A stretch of DNA of 64,000 bases from positions 372,001 through 436,000 of the forward strand of contig NZ_JACNMS010000003.1 of assembly GCF_020595125.1 (NCBI RefSeq), in the 5' to 3' direction. The position numbers and the translations under genes are program-made. Below are positions 24,699 through 33,869 of the stretch, piece after piece. Position 1 is the stretch's first letter. Each line of letters begins with the position of its first letter. The stretch is from Jeotgalibacillus aurantiacus (lineage in GTDB: Bacteria > Bacillota > Bacilli > Bacillales > Jeotgalibacillaceae). Under the pieces are notes generated by a model. It was not told the origin of the DNA. It saw nothing but the letters and a program-made list of their open reading frames with translations, and searched no databases.

Positions 24699-26855
24699 AT
24701 GGCAGATTATTTTGAGAGAAAGCGGAAGGAAATCGGTGTGAACCTGAACAATGTGCAGAAGAAGGCAGTGCTGCATGGGGATGGTCCGTTACTCCTTCTG
24801 GCCTCACCCGGTTCAGGGAAAACAACAACGATTATGATGAGAATAGGACACCTGATTGAAGAGCGGGGTGTGGATCCGGCAAGAATCAAGGGAGTCACCT
24901 TCAGTAAAGCTGCTGCAGATGATATGAAGCAGCGTTTTACAAAAATGTTCCCAGCCCTTCCGGAAGTCGACTTTTCAACAATCCACAGTCTGGCGTTTTC
25001 AGTTGTCAGAGACTATTTAAAAAAGCAGAGGCGTTCATGGAAGCTGATCGAAGGGCCCGTTGAAGACCCGGCAGATTTTGCAGGGAATAAAAAAATGCTG
25101 CTGCGCAATCTGTTTCAGCGTTTCAATAAAGAAAATATCACGGATGATCAGCTTGAAGAACTGACGAACTATATCAGTTTTATCAAAAATAAGCTTGTGC
25201 CGCGGGCTAAATGGAATACTGTGAAATGCGAAGTAAAGCAGGCTGCTGAGATTGCAGAAGAATATGAACGTGTGAAGCAGCAGAATCCGGATCAGCTGAT
25301 GCTTGATTATGATGACATGCTGACGTTTGCCTTAGAGGCATTTAAATCAGATGCTTCACTATTGAAAAGCTACCAGTCCCGATTTGATCACGTTTTAACG
25401 GATGAAAGTCAGGACACCTCACTCGTTCAGCATGCGATTGTGGAAAAGCTGGTTGAGCGGCATCAGAATTTGTGTGTGGTGGCGGATGACGATCAGTCAA
25501 TCTACACGTGGAGAGCGGCTGAACCCCAGTATTTGCTGGATTTTAAAAAAGTATATCCGCAGGCGGAAGTGCTGATGATGGAGCAGAATTACCGCTCCAC
25601 ACCTGAGGTTGTCAACGCGGCCAATGAATTTATCAAGCATAATAAAAACCGTTATGAAAAAAATATGTTCACTGAAAATGAAGAGGGAGAGGCGGTCCGG
25701 ATCAGAGTGTTCCCGGATTATGAGGACCAGGCAGCGTATCTCGCACAGGAGCTTGCCAAGCTTGAAAACTACCGTGATGCAGCCGTCCTTTACCGTACAA
25801 ACAGTTCCTCGATTTTAATTATGAATGAGCTTGAACGCGCGCAGATTCCATTTTATATGAAGGATTCAGATGTGCGTTTCTTCAGTCACTGGATCGTGGA
25901 GGACATTCTGAACTTTATGCGGCTGACCTTTAACGATACAAAGGTGGAGCTGTTTGAAAAAATCTCGACGAAATGCCTCGGTTATGTCACCCGTCAGCAG
26001 CTGTTTGAGCTGAAAAAACAGCCTGAGGAAGGATCAGTTTTTGACCGGCTGCTTCAGTTGAACTCCTTAAAGGACTACCAGAAAAAGCAGCTGAATGGAT
26101 TAAAGCGGGCGTTTGACAGGATGAAGGGTGGAGAGCCGTACCGCGTGATCCGGATGATCCGCGAGCAGGCGGGATACGACCGGGCGCTTGAAAAGATGAG
26201 CGAAAATCTCGGTTTCTCATTGGAATATCTTCATGATGTGCTCGGCACCCTTGAACAGATTGCGCAGAAGGAAACCGGAATGGTCGCCTTTGCAAACCGC
26301 CTGAAGCATCTCGAATCCCTTTTAAAAACGTCGAAATTTAATAAACATCAGAATGCGGTGACCTTATCCACGCTCCACAGCTCAAAGGGGCTGGAGTTTA
26401 AAAAGGTGTATATGCTCGATTTGATCAGTGATGTCATCCCTTCTAAAAATGATGAAAAAGAGCAGAAGGCCGGGAACCGTGAGCCGATTGAAGAAGCGGC
26501 ACGACTGTTTTATGTCGGCATGACCCGAGCGGAGGAGGAGCTTGAGCTGCTTTCCTACAGAAACCGGGCCGGTAATACAACCAGACCCTCACCGTTCTTG
26601 CTCCGGGTAAATGAAATCATTCATCCAGCGGAGGAACAGCAGCAAATCGAAGAGTCACGAATCCCGCAAAACCCAAATGCGATCAGGAAAGTATCAGATC
26701 TTGAGGTAGGCCGTTTTGTGAAGCACCGCGTATTTGGAAAAGGAAGAATAGAAGGATTTACAGAAGACGGACTCGAAATAAAGTTCTCGAAAGGAACAAA
26801 AAGACTGGCACTGGACTTATGTTTAACGATGGGACTGCTCGAACCTGCAGAATAA
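24699..26855 (+). CDS. UvrD/PcrA-like ATP-dependent DNA helicase
   Basis: A 718-residue superfamily 1 helicase. Motif I is ASPGSGKTTTIMMRIG, Ia VTFSKAAADDM, II LTDESQDTS, III VADDDQSIYTWRAA, IV EQNYRSTPEVV, V LSTLHSSKGLEFK and VI FYVGMTRAEEEL. The C-terminal 60 residues (VKHRVFGKGRIEGFTEDGLE) resemble the Tudor-like tail of PcrA that contacts RNA polymerase. It is about the length of the YjcD-type paralogue rather than essential PcrA. A 48-codon zinc-ribbon gene follows after 12 bp. Precise repair role unknown. Confidence 0.9.
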   Translation: MADYFERKRKEIGVNLNNVQKKAVLHGDGPLLLLASPGSGKTTTIMMRIGHLIEERGVDPARIKGVTFSKAAADDMKQRFTKMFPALPEVDFSTIHSLAFSVVRDYLKKQRRSWKLIEGPVEDPADFAGNKKMLLRNLFQRFNKENITDDQLEELTNYISFIKNKLVPRAKWNTVKCEVKQAAEIAEEYERVKQQNPDQLMLDYDDMLTFALEAFKSDASLLKSYQSRFDHVLTDESQDTSLVQHAIVEKLVERHQNLCVVADDDQSIYTWRAAEPQYLLDFKKVYPQAEVLMMEQNYRSTPEVVNAANEFIKHNKNRYEKNMFTENEEGEAVRIRVFPDYEDQAAYLAQELAKLENYRDAAVLYRTNSSSILIMNELERAQIPFYMKDSDVRFFSHWIVEDILNFMRLTFNDTKVELFEKISTKCLGYVTRQQLFELKKQPEEGSVFDRLLQLNSLKDYQKKQLNGLKRAFDRMKGGEPYRVIRMIREQAGYDRALEKMSENLGFSLEYLHDVLGTLEQIAQKETGMVAFANRLKHLESLLKTSKFNKHQNAVTLSTLHSSKGLEFKKVYMLDLISDVIPSKNDEKEQKAGNREPIEEAARLFYVGMTRAEEELELLSYRNRAGNTTRPSPFLLRVNEIIHPAEEQQQIEESRIPQNPNAIRKVSDLEVGRFVKHRVFGKGRIEGFTEDGLEIKFSKGTKRLALDLCLTMGLLEPAE

Positions 26856-26867
26856 AGGGGTGTAAGC

Positions 26868-27014
26868 ATGCGAGAAGAAGTGGGGAAATGTGTACGCTGC
26901 GGGAAAACGGTGTATTGTGAAAATGGATTTTTAAATGGCGTAACAGAGGGGAACAAGCTATATTGTATAGGATGTGGTGAAGGTGCTGAAATGAATAAAA
27001 CGTCTTCACGATAA
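26868..27014 (+). CDS. 48-residue zinc-ribbon protein
   Basis: A short gene with a good ribosome site (AAAGGGG) 7 nt upstream. The product carries CVRCGKTVYC and, after 15 residues, CIGC, i.e. two CxxC knuckles plus an extra cysteine, a zinc-ribbon layout. It starts 12 bp after the helicase stop and is probably co-transcribed with it. Similar small ribbon proteins bind DNA, RNA or partner proteins; nothing more specific can be said. Confidence 0.7.
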   Translation: MREEVGKCVRCGKTVYCENGFLNGVTEGNKLYCIGCGEGAEMNKTSSR

Positions 27015-27137
27015 AAAAATATGAAGTATCAGAAGAAAGCTGTGAATGCACCTAGTGGTGTGTTCGCAGCTATTTTAATGGAGAATAGGCGGTATGGAGA
27101 CTGGTGATCAGGATGAATGAGCCTGCGGTGATTCAAG

Positions 27138-27345
27138 ATTCCTTCACAACCTTGAATGATTTCTTCTTTTCAGATTTTAATTCCTTCTTTCTGGAAAAAC
27201 ATTCGATCGTTTGAAAAATTAATTCTATCACTAGGTCCACTCGAGCAGCTTTTTCCTTCAAACACGGGTTGGATTCCATCACTTCTCAACCACAATTCCC
27301 TCACTTCACAGCTTGATTCCATCAAACCTCCACCACTTCCTGAAA
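27138..27345. repeat. 21-bp-phased intergenic array 4 (ATTCCATCA motif)
   Basis: Cores close to ATTCCATCA start at 27138, 27159, 27180, 27201, 27222, then after 30 bp at 27252, 27273, 27295 (one 22-bp step) and 27316, with a trace near 27336. The array lies between convergent genes. The rest of 27015-27483 holds a minus-strand terminator and nothing else I recognise. Confidence 0.85.
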
Positions 27346-27361
27346 AGACCTGTCCAACACC

Positions 27362-27390
27362 AAAAAGGCCCTGTCATTTAAGACAAGACC
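27362..27390 (-). terminator. Terminator of the aldehyde dehydrogenase gene
   Basis: On the minus strand GGTCTTGTC pairs fully, with two G-U pairs, with GACAGGGCC around a TTAAAT loop; five Ts follow. Confidence 0.75.
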
Positions 27391-27483
27391 CTTTCCAAAA
27401 ACATCACCAGCTCAATGCTCTTGACTAACCCAAGAAACAAGCCTCATCCCGTAACAGCACTGGTTCACAAAACACCAGTCACC

Positions 27484-28902
27484 TTATAATCCAACCGAAA
27501 TATACTTCGTTTCAAGATACTCTTCAATACCCTGATGACCGCCCTCACGACCGAGTCCGCTTTGCTTGAATCCGCCAAATGGCGCTTCAGGTGCGGAAGG
27601 GAGTCCATCGTTTAAGCCGACAATCCCGTATTCAAGTGCTTCTGAAATCCGGATGCCGGTCGAAAGGTTTTCTGTGAACACATAAGCAGCCAGACCGTAA
27701 ATGGAATCATTTGCACGCTCAATCGCTTCTTCTTCCGTTTTAAACACCGTAATAGGCGCCACAGGTCCAAACGTTTCTTCTTTCATGCAAAGCATGTCAT
27801 CTGTTACGCCGGATAAAACAGTCTGTTTATAAAACAGCCCGTCGCGGCGTTCTCCTCCTGTTTCTATGACAGCGCCTTTAGAGACAGCGTCCTGAATATG
27901 CTCATCCACTTTTTCAACAGCGTCTTCGTTAATAAGAGGACCAAGATCAACACCTTCTTCAAGCCCGTCACCAAGCGTTAAAGCTTCGACCTTTTCAGTA
28001 AAGCGTTTTGTGAACTCATCTGCAATTTTTTCGTGTACGTAAATGCGGTTCGCGCACACACAGGTCTGGCCGGCGTTCCGGAACTTTGTTGCAACGACAC
28101 CATCTACCGCTTTTTCAAGATCAGCATCATCCATCACAATCGCCGGGGCATGGCCGCCGAGCTCAAGCGAAATCTTTTTCATCGTATCCGCTGCGCCTTT
28201 CATCAGTGATTTTCCGACCTCGGTGGATCCAGTAAATGTGAGTTTGCGGACGCGCTCATCAGCTAGCCAGGCTTCACTGATATCAGAGGATTTACCTGTT
28301 ACAACATTGAGTACACCATCCGGAATACCGGCTTCTTTTGCTAACTCAACAAGTCTAATTGCTGTAATTGGCGTCATCCCGGCTGGTTTAATGACACAAG
28401 TACATCCCGCAGCAAGGGCAGGTCCGACTTTACGGGTGATCATGGCTGCCGGGAAATTCCACGGCGTAATTACTGCTGCTACACCAACCGGCTGTTTATG
28501 AACGAACAATCGCTTGCCATCTTTTGAAGAAGGAATCGTTTCTCCATAAATACGCTTGCCTTCTTCGGCAAACCATTTAATAAATCCGTTCGCATAACTG
28601 ATTTCACCAGCTGCTTCCTTTAGCGGTTTACCCTGCTCAATCGTCATCGTGCGTGCGAGATCATCAGTGTTCTCATCAATGAGATGGGCCCATTTCATTA
28701 ACAATTCGCTGCGTTCGTAGGCGGATTTTTTTGACCAGCTTTTGTAGGCTTCGTGTGCAGCATCGACTGCATGTTCCGCTTCTTCTTTACCACCCTGAGG
28801 AACTGTCGCGATTGTTTCACCGGTAGCCGGATTTACGACGTCAATCGTGTCGAGCTCCTGGCCTGTTTTCTGACCGTTGATGATGTGTGAATATGTATCC
28901 AT
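27484..28902 (-). CDS. gabD: NAD(P)-dependent succinate-semialdehyde dehydrogenase-like aldehyde dehydrogenase
   Basis: A 472-residue aldehyde dehydrogenase. The cofactor segment VITPWNFPAAMITRK, the FTGSTEVGK loop, general-base glutamate in LELGGHAPAIV, nucleophile cysteine in NAGQTCVCANR and C-terminal FGGFKQSGLGREGGHQGIEE are intact. The last motif is typical of GabD, which oxidises succinate semialdehyde to succinate. No GABA aminotransferase or other pathway gene adjoins, so the substrate is assigned by similarity only. AGGAGTG precedes the ATG. It is transcribed alone and ends on its own terminator. Confidence 0.88.
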   Translation of the reverse strand: MDTYSHIINGQKTGQELDTIDVVNPATGETIATVPQGGKEEAEHAVDAAHEAYKSWSKKSAYERSELLMKWAHLIDENTDDLARTMTIEQGKPLKEAAGEISYANGFIKWFAEEGKRIYGETIPSSKDGKRLFVHKQPVGVAAVITPWNFPAAMITRKVGPALAAGCTCVIKPAGMTPITAIRLVELAKEAGIPDGVLNVVTGKSSDISEAWLADERVRKLTFTGSTEVGKSLMKGAADTMKKISLELGGHAPAIVMDDADLEKAVDGVVATKFRNAGQTCVCANRIYVHEKIADEFTKRFTEKVEALTLGDGLEEGVDLGPLINEDAVEKVDEHIQDAVSKGAVIETGGERRDGLFYKQTVLSGVTDDMLCMKEETFGPVAPITVFKTEEEAIERANDSIYGLAAYVFTENLSTGIRISEALEYGIVGLNDGLPSAPEAPFGGFKQSGLGREGGHQGIEEYLETKYISVGL

Positions 28903-29036
28903 TGCAGATCACTCCTGTCTTTTAGTGTGTTCTTCCACTCTACCCTTTTCATTTTATCTTCAATCTTAAATCTCGTATCTGATAAAATACGTTATAATTT
29001 AGAAGGACGAATTATTTCGCTAAAGGAATGATGTGT

Positions 29037-29684
29037 GTGGAAACGTATAAAGTTAAATCAATTAATGTAGCTCGTGTGGAAACCTTAACGTTTGGCAGTA
29101 AAACTTTTGAAAGTGCATTGTTAAAAAGCCCGATAACAGAGGAAATGGTTGTAACCAAAACCGGCCTGGCTTCTGATGAACAGACGCCTGAGCATCACGG
29201 TGGAACGGAAAAAGCACTTTGTCTTTATCCGTATGATCATCATGACTTTTGGCGTGACTGGATGAGTATGAAAGAAGGGGAGTCGATGTTCGGTGAGAAC
29301 CTGACAACAGAAGGTCTTCTTGAGCGTGACACCTTTATCGGTGATCAGTTTCAATTTGGTGAAGCGGTCATTCAGGTAACGGAGCCGCGACAGCCTTGCT
29401 TTAAAATTGCCGCTAAATACGATAAGCCGGAGCTGATTGTCCGAATGCGCGATTCAGGCTATACAGGATTTTATTTCCGTGTATTAAAAGAAGGTACGGT
29501 AAAGCCGGGTGATGACCTGAAGCTGATTCAGCGTGATCCGGCAGGTGTAACGGTTCAGCATGTAAATGAGCTTTTATTTGCAAAAAAGCCGACAAAAGAA
29601 CAATATGAGAGGGTTCTGAGCGCACAAGCTTTATCCAAAACGCTCCGTCCTAAACTCGAGAAAAAGCTTTCAGCATTACATTAA
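29037..29684 (+). CDS. MOSC-domain protein (YiiM-like)
   Basis: A 215-residue protein with an N-terminal MOSC beta-barrel and a C-terminal 3-alpha domain. Conserved points are EHHGGTEKALCLYPYDHH, the TTEGL loop and the family cysteine in TEPRQPCFKIAAKY. MOSC proteins transfer sulfur or bind molybdenum cofactor; YiiM-type members reduce N-hydroxylated compounds in E. coli. The start is placed at GTG 29037, 9 nt after AAAGGA; ATGs at 29028 and 29031 abut that sequence. It heads a run with a DMT transporter and an esterase. Confidence 0.85.
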   Translation: METYKVKSINVARVETLTFGSKTFESALLKSPITEEMVVTKTGLASDEQTPEHHGGTEKALCLYPYDHHDFWRDWMSMKEGESMFGENLTTEGLLERDTFIGDQFQFGEAVIQVTEPRQPCFKIAAKYDKPELIVRMRDSGYTGFYFRVLKEGTVKPGDDLKLIQRDPAGVTVQHVNELLFAKKPTKEQYERVLSAQALSKTLRPKLEKKLSALH

Positions 29685-29707
29685 ACAGAGAGAAATCAGG
29701 TGAGGGT

Positions 29708-30622
29708 ATGACGCAATCCAATGCGTATGTTTGGCTCGTTTCAATTATGGTGGCATGGGGACTGAATGTGGTGGCATTAAAAGTGCTGGTCGAGGCATTT
29801 TCCCCGGTTGCCATGACTTCATTAAGAATTTTCACGGCAGGACTTGCCGTTATGGCAGTGCTCGCGATTCAGAAAAAGCTGGCAATCCCTTCGGCGAAGC
29901 AGCTTGGTATCATCGTGCTGATTGGATTGTTCAATATTGTGGGACATCATTATTTTTTATCAGTGGGACTTAAAGGAACGACTGCGGTGAATACCGGATT
30001 GATTCTTGGTCTGATTCCGATTCTGACCGCCATTGCGGCACTGATTTTCTTAAAAGCCTCGTTGACGCCGCTGAAAATAATGGGGATTCTGATCGGCTTT
30101 GGCGGTGTGGCACTCGTCATGATGGCGGGCAGTACCGGTGAATTCAGTATTGCTGCTGGAGACTGGTTCATTTTGCTCGCAGCCGTCACGCAGGCCATCA
30201 GCTTTGTACTGATTAAAAAAATGACGGTCGATCTGAACGTGATTGTATTAACGGGCTGGATGATGATCACCGGTTCTATTATTCTCGGGATTATCAGTCT
30301 GTTAACAGAGCCGTCTGGTTACGCGTCACTGCTGACCGGTGAAGGCTATCATTATGCCGTATTTTTTGCTTCAGCCTTTATCGCTACAGGGATTGGTCAC
30401 ATGATTTACAATAATGCGATTCGCCTGATTGGTCCGAGTGAAGCAGCGGTATTCACAAACCTCAATCTGCTGTTTTCGATTACCGGAGCTGCGATTTTAC
30501 TGAATGAACCAGTGTTCGTAGGACAAATCGTCGGATTTTTGTTAATTGTAGCAGGTGTACTAAGCGGCAGTGGAGCGGTTGATCACTGGATTCGAAGCCG
30601 GCAGTTAAAAAGGGGAGTGTAG
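29708..30622 (+). CDS. EamA/DMT-family transporter
   Basis: A 304-residue inner-membrane protein with ten predicted helices arranged as two EamA repeats (about residues 7-138 and 150-287). Typical features are the early glycine/tryptophan-rich helix WLVSIMVAWGLNVVALK and IYNNAIRLIGPSEAAVFTNL in the second repeat. Substrates of this family (metabolites, amino acids, drugs) cannot be read from sequence. It lies 23 bp after the MOSC gene and 3 bp before the esterase gene. Confidence 0.88.
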   Translation: MTQSNAYVWLVSIMVAWGLNVVALKVLVEAFSPVAMTSLRIFTAGLAVMAVLAIQKKLAIPSAKQLGIIVLIGLFNIVGHHYFLSVGLKGTTAVNTGLILGLIPILTAIAALIFLKASLTPLKIMGILIGFGGVALVMMAGSTGEFSIAAGDWFILLAAVTQAISFVLIKKMTVDLNVIVLTGWMMITGSIILGIISLLTEPSGYASLLTGEGYHYAVFFASAFIATGIGHMIYNNAIRLIGPSEAAVFTNLNLLFSITGAAILLNEPVFVGQIVGFLLIVAGVLSGSGAVDHWIRSRQLKRGV

Positions 30623-30625
30623 ACA

Positions 30626-31405
30626 GTGGCATTGATTACTTGCCGTTTTTATTCAGATGTACTCGGAATGACGACAACAATGACCGTCATTTTACCACAA
30701 AAAACACACAATCAGATTGGCATGAAGTCTGATGCCAAAGAGAGCGAACGGCATCCTGTATTGTACTTACTGCACGGTCTTTCAGATGATGACTCGATCT
30801 GGACGCGGAGAACCTCTATTGAACGGTATGTTTCTGAAATGGGGATAGCGGTTGTCATGCCGCAGGTTCAGCGCAGCTTTTATACGGATATGCATTATGG
30901 TATGAAGTACTGGACCTTTATCAGTGAAGAGCTGCCGACTATTGCACGGTCATTATTTCCACTGTCAGCGAAACGGGAGGAAAACTTCGTGGCCGGATTA
31001 TCCATGGGTGGATACGGGGCTTTTAAGCTGGCCCTTAGAAAACCGGAGCAATTCGCAGCTGCAGCCAGTTTATCCGGGGTGCTGGATATCAATGCCTATA
31101 AAGATCGTGCAGCATCCTTCGTTATGAATGACTACCAGTTGATTTTTGGAGATATAGGACCACGTAACACAGAAGACGATCTGTTCTACCTTTTAGAACA
31201 GTCAGACGTAAACCAGCTTCCTGCCCTTTATCAATGCTGCGGAACAGACGACCTGTTGTTCAAAGGCAATCAGACCTTTGCCGCGCTGCTTCAAGAGAAG
31301 AATGCTGCTCTTGATTACGAGGAAAATGAAGGAGAAAGCCACACCTGGGCGTACTGGGATAAAAAAATCCAGGACGTTTTAAAGTGGCTTCCGCTCAAGC
31401 ACTAA
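30626..31405 (+). CDS. Alpha/beta-hydrolase esterase (tributyrin esterase / esterase D type)
   Basis: A 259-residue serine esterase without a signal peptide. The oxyanion segment is LYLLHGLSDDDSIW, the nucleophile elbow GLSMGGYGAFKLALR, the acid region CCGTDDLLF and the histidine SHTWAYWD. It resembles the EstA/esterase D family that cleaves short-chain esters. The start is GTG at 30626, its ribosome site AGGGGAG lying in the end of the preceding gene, so it is translationally linked to the transporter. Confidence 0.85.
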   Translation: MALITCRFYSDVLGMTTTMTVILPQKTHNQIGMKSDAKESERHPVLYLLHGLSDDDSIWTRRTSIERYVSEMGIAVVMPQVQRSFYTDMHYGMKYWTFISEELPTIARSLFPLSAKREENFVAGLSMGGYGAFKLALRKPEQFAAAASLSGVLDINAYKDRAASFVMNDYQLIFGDIGPRNTEDDLFYLLEQSDVNQLPALYQCCGTDDLLFKGNQTFAALLQEKNAALDYEENEGESHTWAYWDKKIQDVLKWLPLKH

Positions 31406-31425
31406 AAGCAAGGCTTGTTTAAAAG

Positions 31426-31460
31426 AAACCGTACTCATCAGTGGTGTTTCAGTACGGTTT
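31426..31460 (+). terminator. Terminator after the esterase operon
   Basis: AAACCGTACT at 31426-31435 pairs perfectly with AGTACGGTTT at 31451-31460, followed by an A/T-rich tail. Confidence 0.7.
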
Positions 31461-31497
31461 ATATATGTATTTTGTTCTATAAAAACATATAGAGGGG

Positions 31498-31532
31498 AAG
31501 GGCCAAGCGAAGGTTGGCCCTTGCCCGGTTTT
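31498..31532. terminator. Hairpin between the esterase operon and the small membrane gene
   Basis: AAGGGCCAA at 31498-31506 pairs with TTGGCCCTT at 31514-31522. It lies between convergent genes and has Ts a few bases downstream on the plus strand. Confidence 0.6.
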
Positions 31533-31537
31533 TATTT

Positions 31538-31810
31538 TTAATACGTTGAATTAGAAGAAAACGCAATTCCAAGAATCATAAATAAAACAAATAAAAGAAT
31601 ATAAAGTCCAACAAAAATAGCAGCTAAAATCAGCGAAGCCCTGGAATAATATTTCTTCTGACTCGTATCCCCACCAAAAGCCCACACAAACAATAACACA
31701 ATATTCACAATCGGAATTGCCAGCAGCAATAAAGTAATCAGCCAATCCTTCGTGCGCATTTCTTTTTGCGGATAGCTGGTCTGGTGGTCCGTCATCGTAT
31801 GTTCATTCAT
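31538..31810 (-). CDS. Small two-helix membrane protein
   Basis: A 90-residue protein. A polar N-terminus precedes KDWLITLLLLAIPIVNIVLL (helix 1, about residues 21-44), a loop GGDTSQKKYYSRASL, and a second helix (about 59-84). The I-P-I-V-N-I motif followed by W-A-F-G is common to a family of small Firmicute membrane proteins of unknown function. AAGGAG lies 9 nt before the ATG. It stands alone. Confidence 0.65.
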   Translation of the reverse strand: MNEHTMTDHQTSYPQKEMRTKDWLITLLLLAIPIVNIVLLFVWAFGGDTSQKKYYSRASLILAAIFVGLYILLFVLFMILGIAFSSNSTY

Positions 31811-31946
31811 CTATATCCACTCCTTTCTCTCAGATTGCACTATTATCCTCTATCTTCAAAAATATATCAATATATGACAAAAAAGATCAATTCTTTTAGT
31901 TAAAACATTTCATAGACCGAAAGAACTAATTTTTTTCGTTTATTTG

Positions 31947-31971
31947 GTTTTGATTAAAAATGTACGGGTAA
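31947..31971 (+). promoter_or_regulatory. Candidate sigma-B-like promoter of the chemoreceptor gene
   Basis: GTTTTG and GGGTAA separated by 13 bp, 57 bp before the start. The match is partial and untested. Confidence 0.3.
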
Positions 31972-32027
31972 TATAGCTTTAGTTCTAAAGTTTTATATTA
32001 TTCCGAAAATTGAAAGGGTGGTTGAAG

Positions 32028-33731
32028 ATGAAATGGTATCGTAATTTGTCGATTGGCGGAAAGTATTCGGTAGCAGTTCTGTCAGCGGTTTTACTATTTG
32101 TTGTAACGGCAGTCGTTTTATTTGTCCAGATGAAAGGCATCGAAGAAGATACAGCAGCAATGGACCGGCGCAGTGAACGGGCAGTAACAGCTGTTTATCT
32201 TGGAGGGATATTCAGAGCAATGGATGTCCGGGTCGCGGATTATGTGAACTCGGGAGATAATTCCTACATAGAGGAATATCAGGAAGAGAGCACAACTTTT
32301 GATTCGTATGCTGCTTCTGTACTGGAAACGACAACAAATGAAAACCAGTCGGCCATTTTAAATGACGTGATTGGAAGTAAGGAACAAATGGATCTCAACT
32401 TTGAAAACGAGATTATTCCTAATTACACAGGTGAAGCGAATCCTGCTTTAGATGCTGCCCGGGAAACTTCACAGCAGCTGAGAGCTTCTGTTACAGGAAG
32501 TCTGGAAGAGCTTGCAGGCATGGTCATTGCAGATAGCACAGTTGCGTCTGAAAGCGCGAAATCTTCTGTTGCCACAGGAATAACAGTGATGCTGGCAGCA
32601 GTTGGACTATCTATTCTTATCAGTCTTACGCTGCTTATGCTAATCACCCGCCATGTAAAAAGAAATCTGAAGAGTGCAGTTGTCATGGCAGAAGAGATTG
32701 CAAATGGAAACCTTGCTGTTGAGGATATTGCTTATCAAAGCAAAGATGAAGTGGGGCAATTAGGCATTGCTTTTAATACGATGAAAGCCAAGCTGCATGT
32801 TCTGCTTTCTCAGGCTACAGGAGTCGCAGGAACTGTGACAGATCAGAGTGAAATGCTGAATCAGTATTCTTCTGAAGTGCAGGAAGGAAGTCATCAGATT
32901 GCCACGACGATGGAGGAGATGTCGAGCGGTGCTGAAGAACAGGCTCATGCAGCATCAGGGCTTGCTGAAAAGATGAACGAGTTTATCTCTGTTATTAACC
33001 GAGTGGAACTCAGTCAGCTGGAAGTGAAGGAGAGCTCTGTTTCAATGCTTGGTATTACCAGTAAGGGTAGCGAAGCAATGACGGAGTCTGTCGGTCAAAT
33101 GTCGGAAATTGATCAAAAAATGAGAGATTCCCTTGGCATGGTTAAAGGGCTGGATGAAAAAACAGATGATATTGCAAAATTGACTGAAGTCATTCAGCAA
33201 ATTGCGGATCAAACAAACCTTCTAGCGCTTAATGCTGCGATTGAAGCAGCGCGTGCAGGTGAACATGGAAAAGGATTCGCGGTTGTTGCGGATGAAGTGA
33301 GAAAGCTTGCTGAAGGAGTGGCCCAATCCATTTCCGATATAACATCCATCGTCAGCGGAATCCAGAGTGAAGCGAAAAATGTAGTATTGTCGCTTGAGGA
33401 AGGGTATCAGATGGTTTCAGACGGGACTGAAAAAATCTCCTATACAGGAGAACTTTTCGGGGAGTTGAAATTGACCATTGCCAACGTAACCGACCAGGTG
33501 GCCAATATGTCAGATTCTATTACAACAGTGATTGAATCGACAAAAGAAATGAATTCTTCAATTGAAAGCATAGCCTCTGTTTCCGAGGAATCTGCAGCGG
33601 GTGTTGAAGAGGTTTCAGCCACATCCCAGCAGTCCAGTGCCTCAATGGAGGAAGTCTCGAGGAGTGCTAAATCCTTAAAAGATGAAGCAGTGGAATTAAG
33701 CACGTTACTCGGTCAATTTAAATTAGCTTAA
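32028..33731 (+). CDS. Membrane methyl-accepting chemotaxis protein
   Basis: A 567-residue chemoreceptor. Membrane helices at about residues 12-32 and 180-205 flank a four-helix-bundle sensor of about 145 residues. A HAMP domain (about 206-260) is followed by the coiled-coil signalling domain with tip [20 protein letters not shown] and [11 protein letters not shown]. It would relay an extracellular signal to CheA. The start is 32028, with AAAGGGTGG 6 nt upstream. It stands alone and ends on a strong terminator. Ligand unknown. Confidence 0.92.
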   Translation: MKWYRNLSIGGKYSVAVLSAVLLFVVTAVVLFVQMKGIEEDTAAMDRRSERAVTAVYLGGIFRAMDVRVADYVNSGDNSYIEEYQEESTTFDSYAASVLETTTNENQSAILNDVIGSKEQMDLNFENEIIPNYTGEANPALDAARETSQQLRASVTGSLEELAGMVIADSTVASESAKSSVATGITVMLAAVGLSILISLTLLMLITRHVKRNLKSAVVMAEEIANGNLAVEDIAYQSKDEVGQLGIAFNTMKAKLHVLLSQATGVAGTVTDQSEMLNQYSSEVQEGSHQIATTMEEMSSGAEEQAHAASGLAEKMNEFISVINRVELSQLEVKESSVSMLGITSKGSEAMTESVGQMSEIDQKMRDSLGMVKGLDEKTDDIAKLTEVIQQIADQTNLLALNAAIEAARAGEHGKGFAVVADEVRKLAEGVAQSISDITSIVSGIQSEAKNVVLSLEEGYQMVSDGTEKISYTGELFGELKLTIANVTDQVANMSDSITTVIESTKEMNSSIESIASVSEESAAGVEEVSATSQQSSASMEEVSRSAKSLKDEAVELSTLLGQFKLA

Positions 33732-33744
33732 TTGAAATGTTAAA

Positions 33745-33791
33745 AAAAGCAAACCGGATCAGGCTCATTCAGCTGTCACCGGTTTGCTTTT
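33745..33791 (+). terminator. Terminator of the chemoreceptor gene
   Basis: AAAAGCAAACCGG is the exact complement of CCGGTTTGCTTTT across a 21-bp loop. Confidence 0.85.
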
Positions 33792-33869
33792 GATTTCATG
33801 TATTTATCATCCAACTTTTATCACCAAAAATGTTACAATCAGATCAAAATAATCTTTGGGGTGACTGAA

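Noticed and set aside
28043-28501. A 152-codon plus-strand frame opposite the aldehyde dehydrogenase
   Set aside because: Antisense shadow of a strongly conserved coding region.
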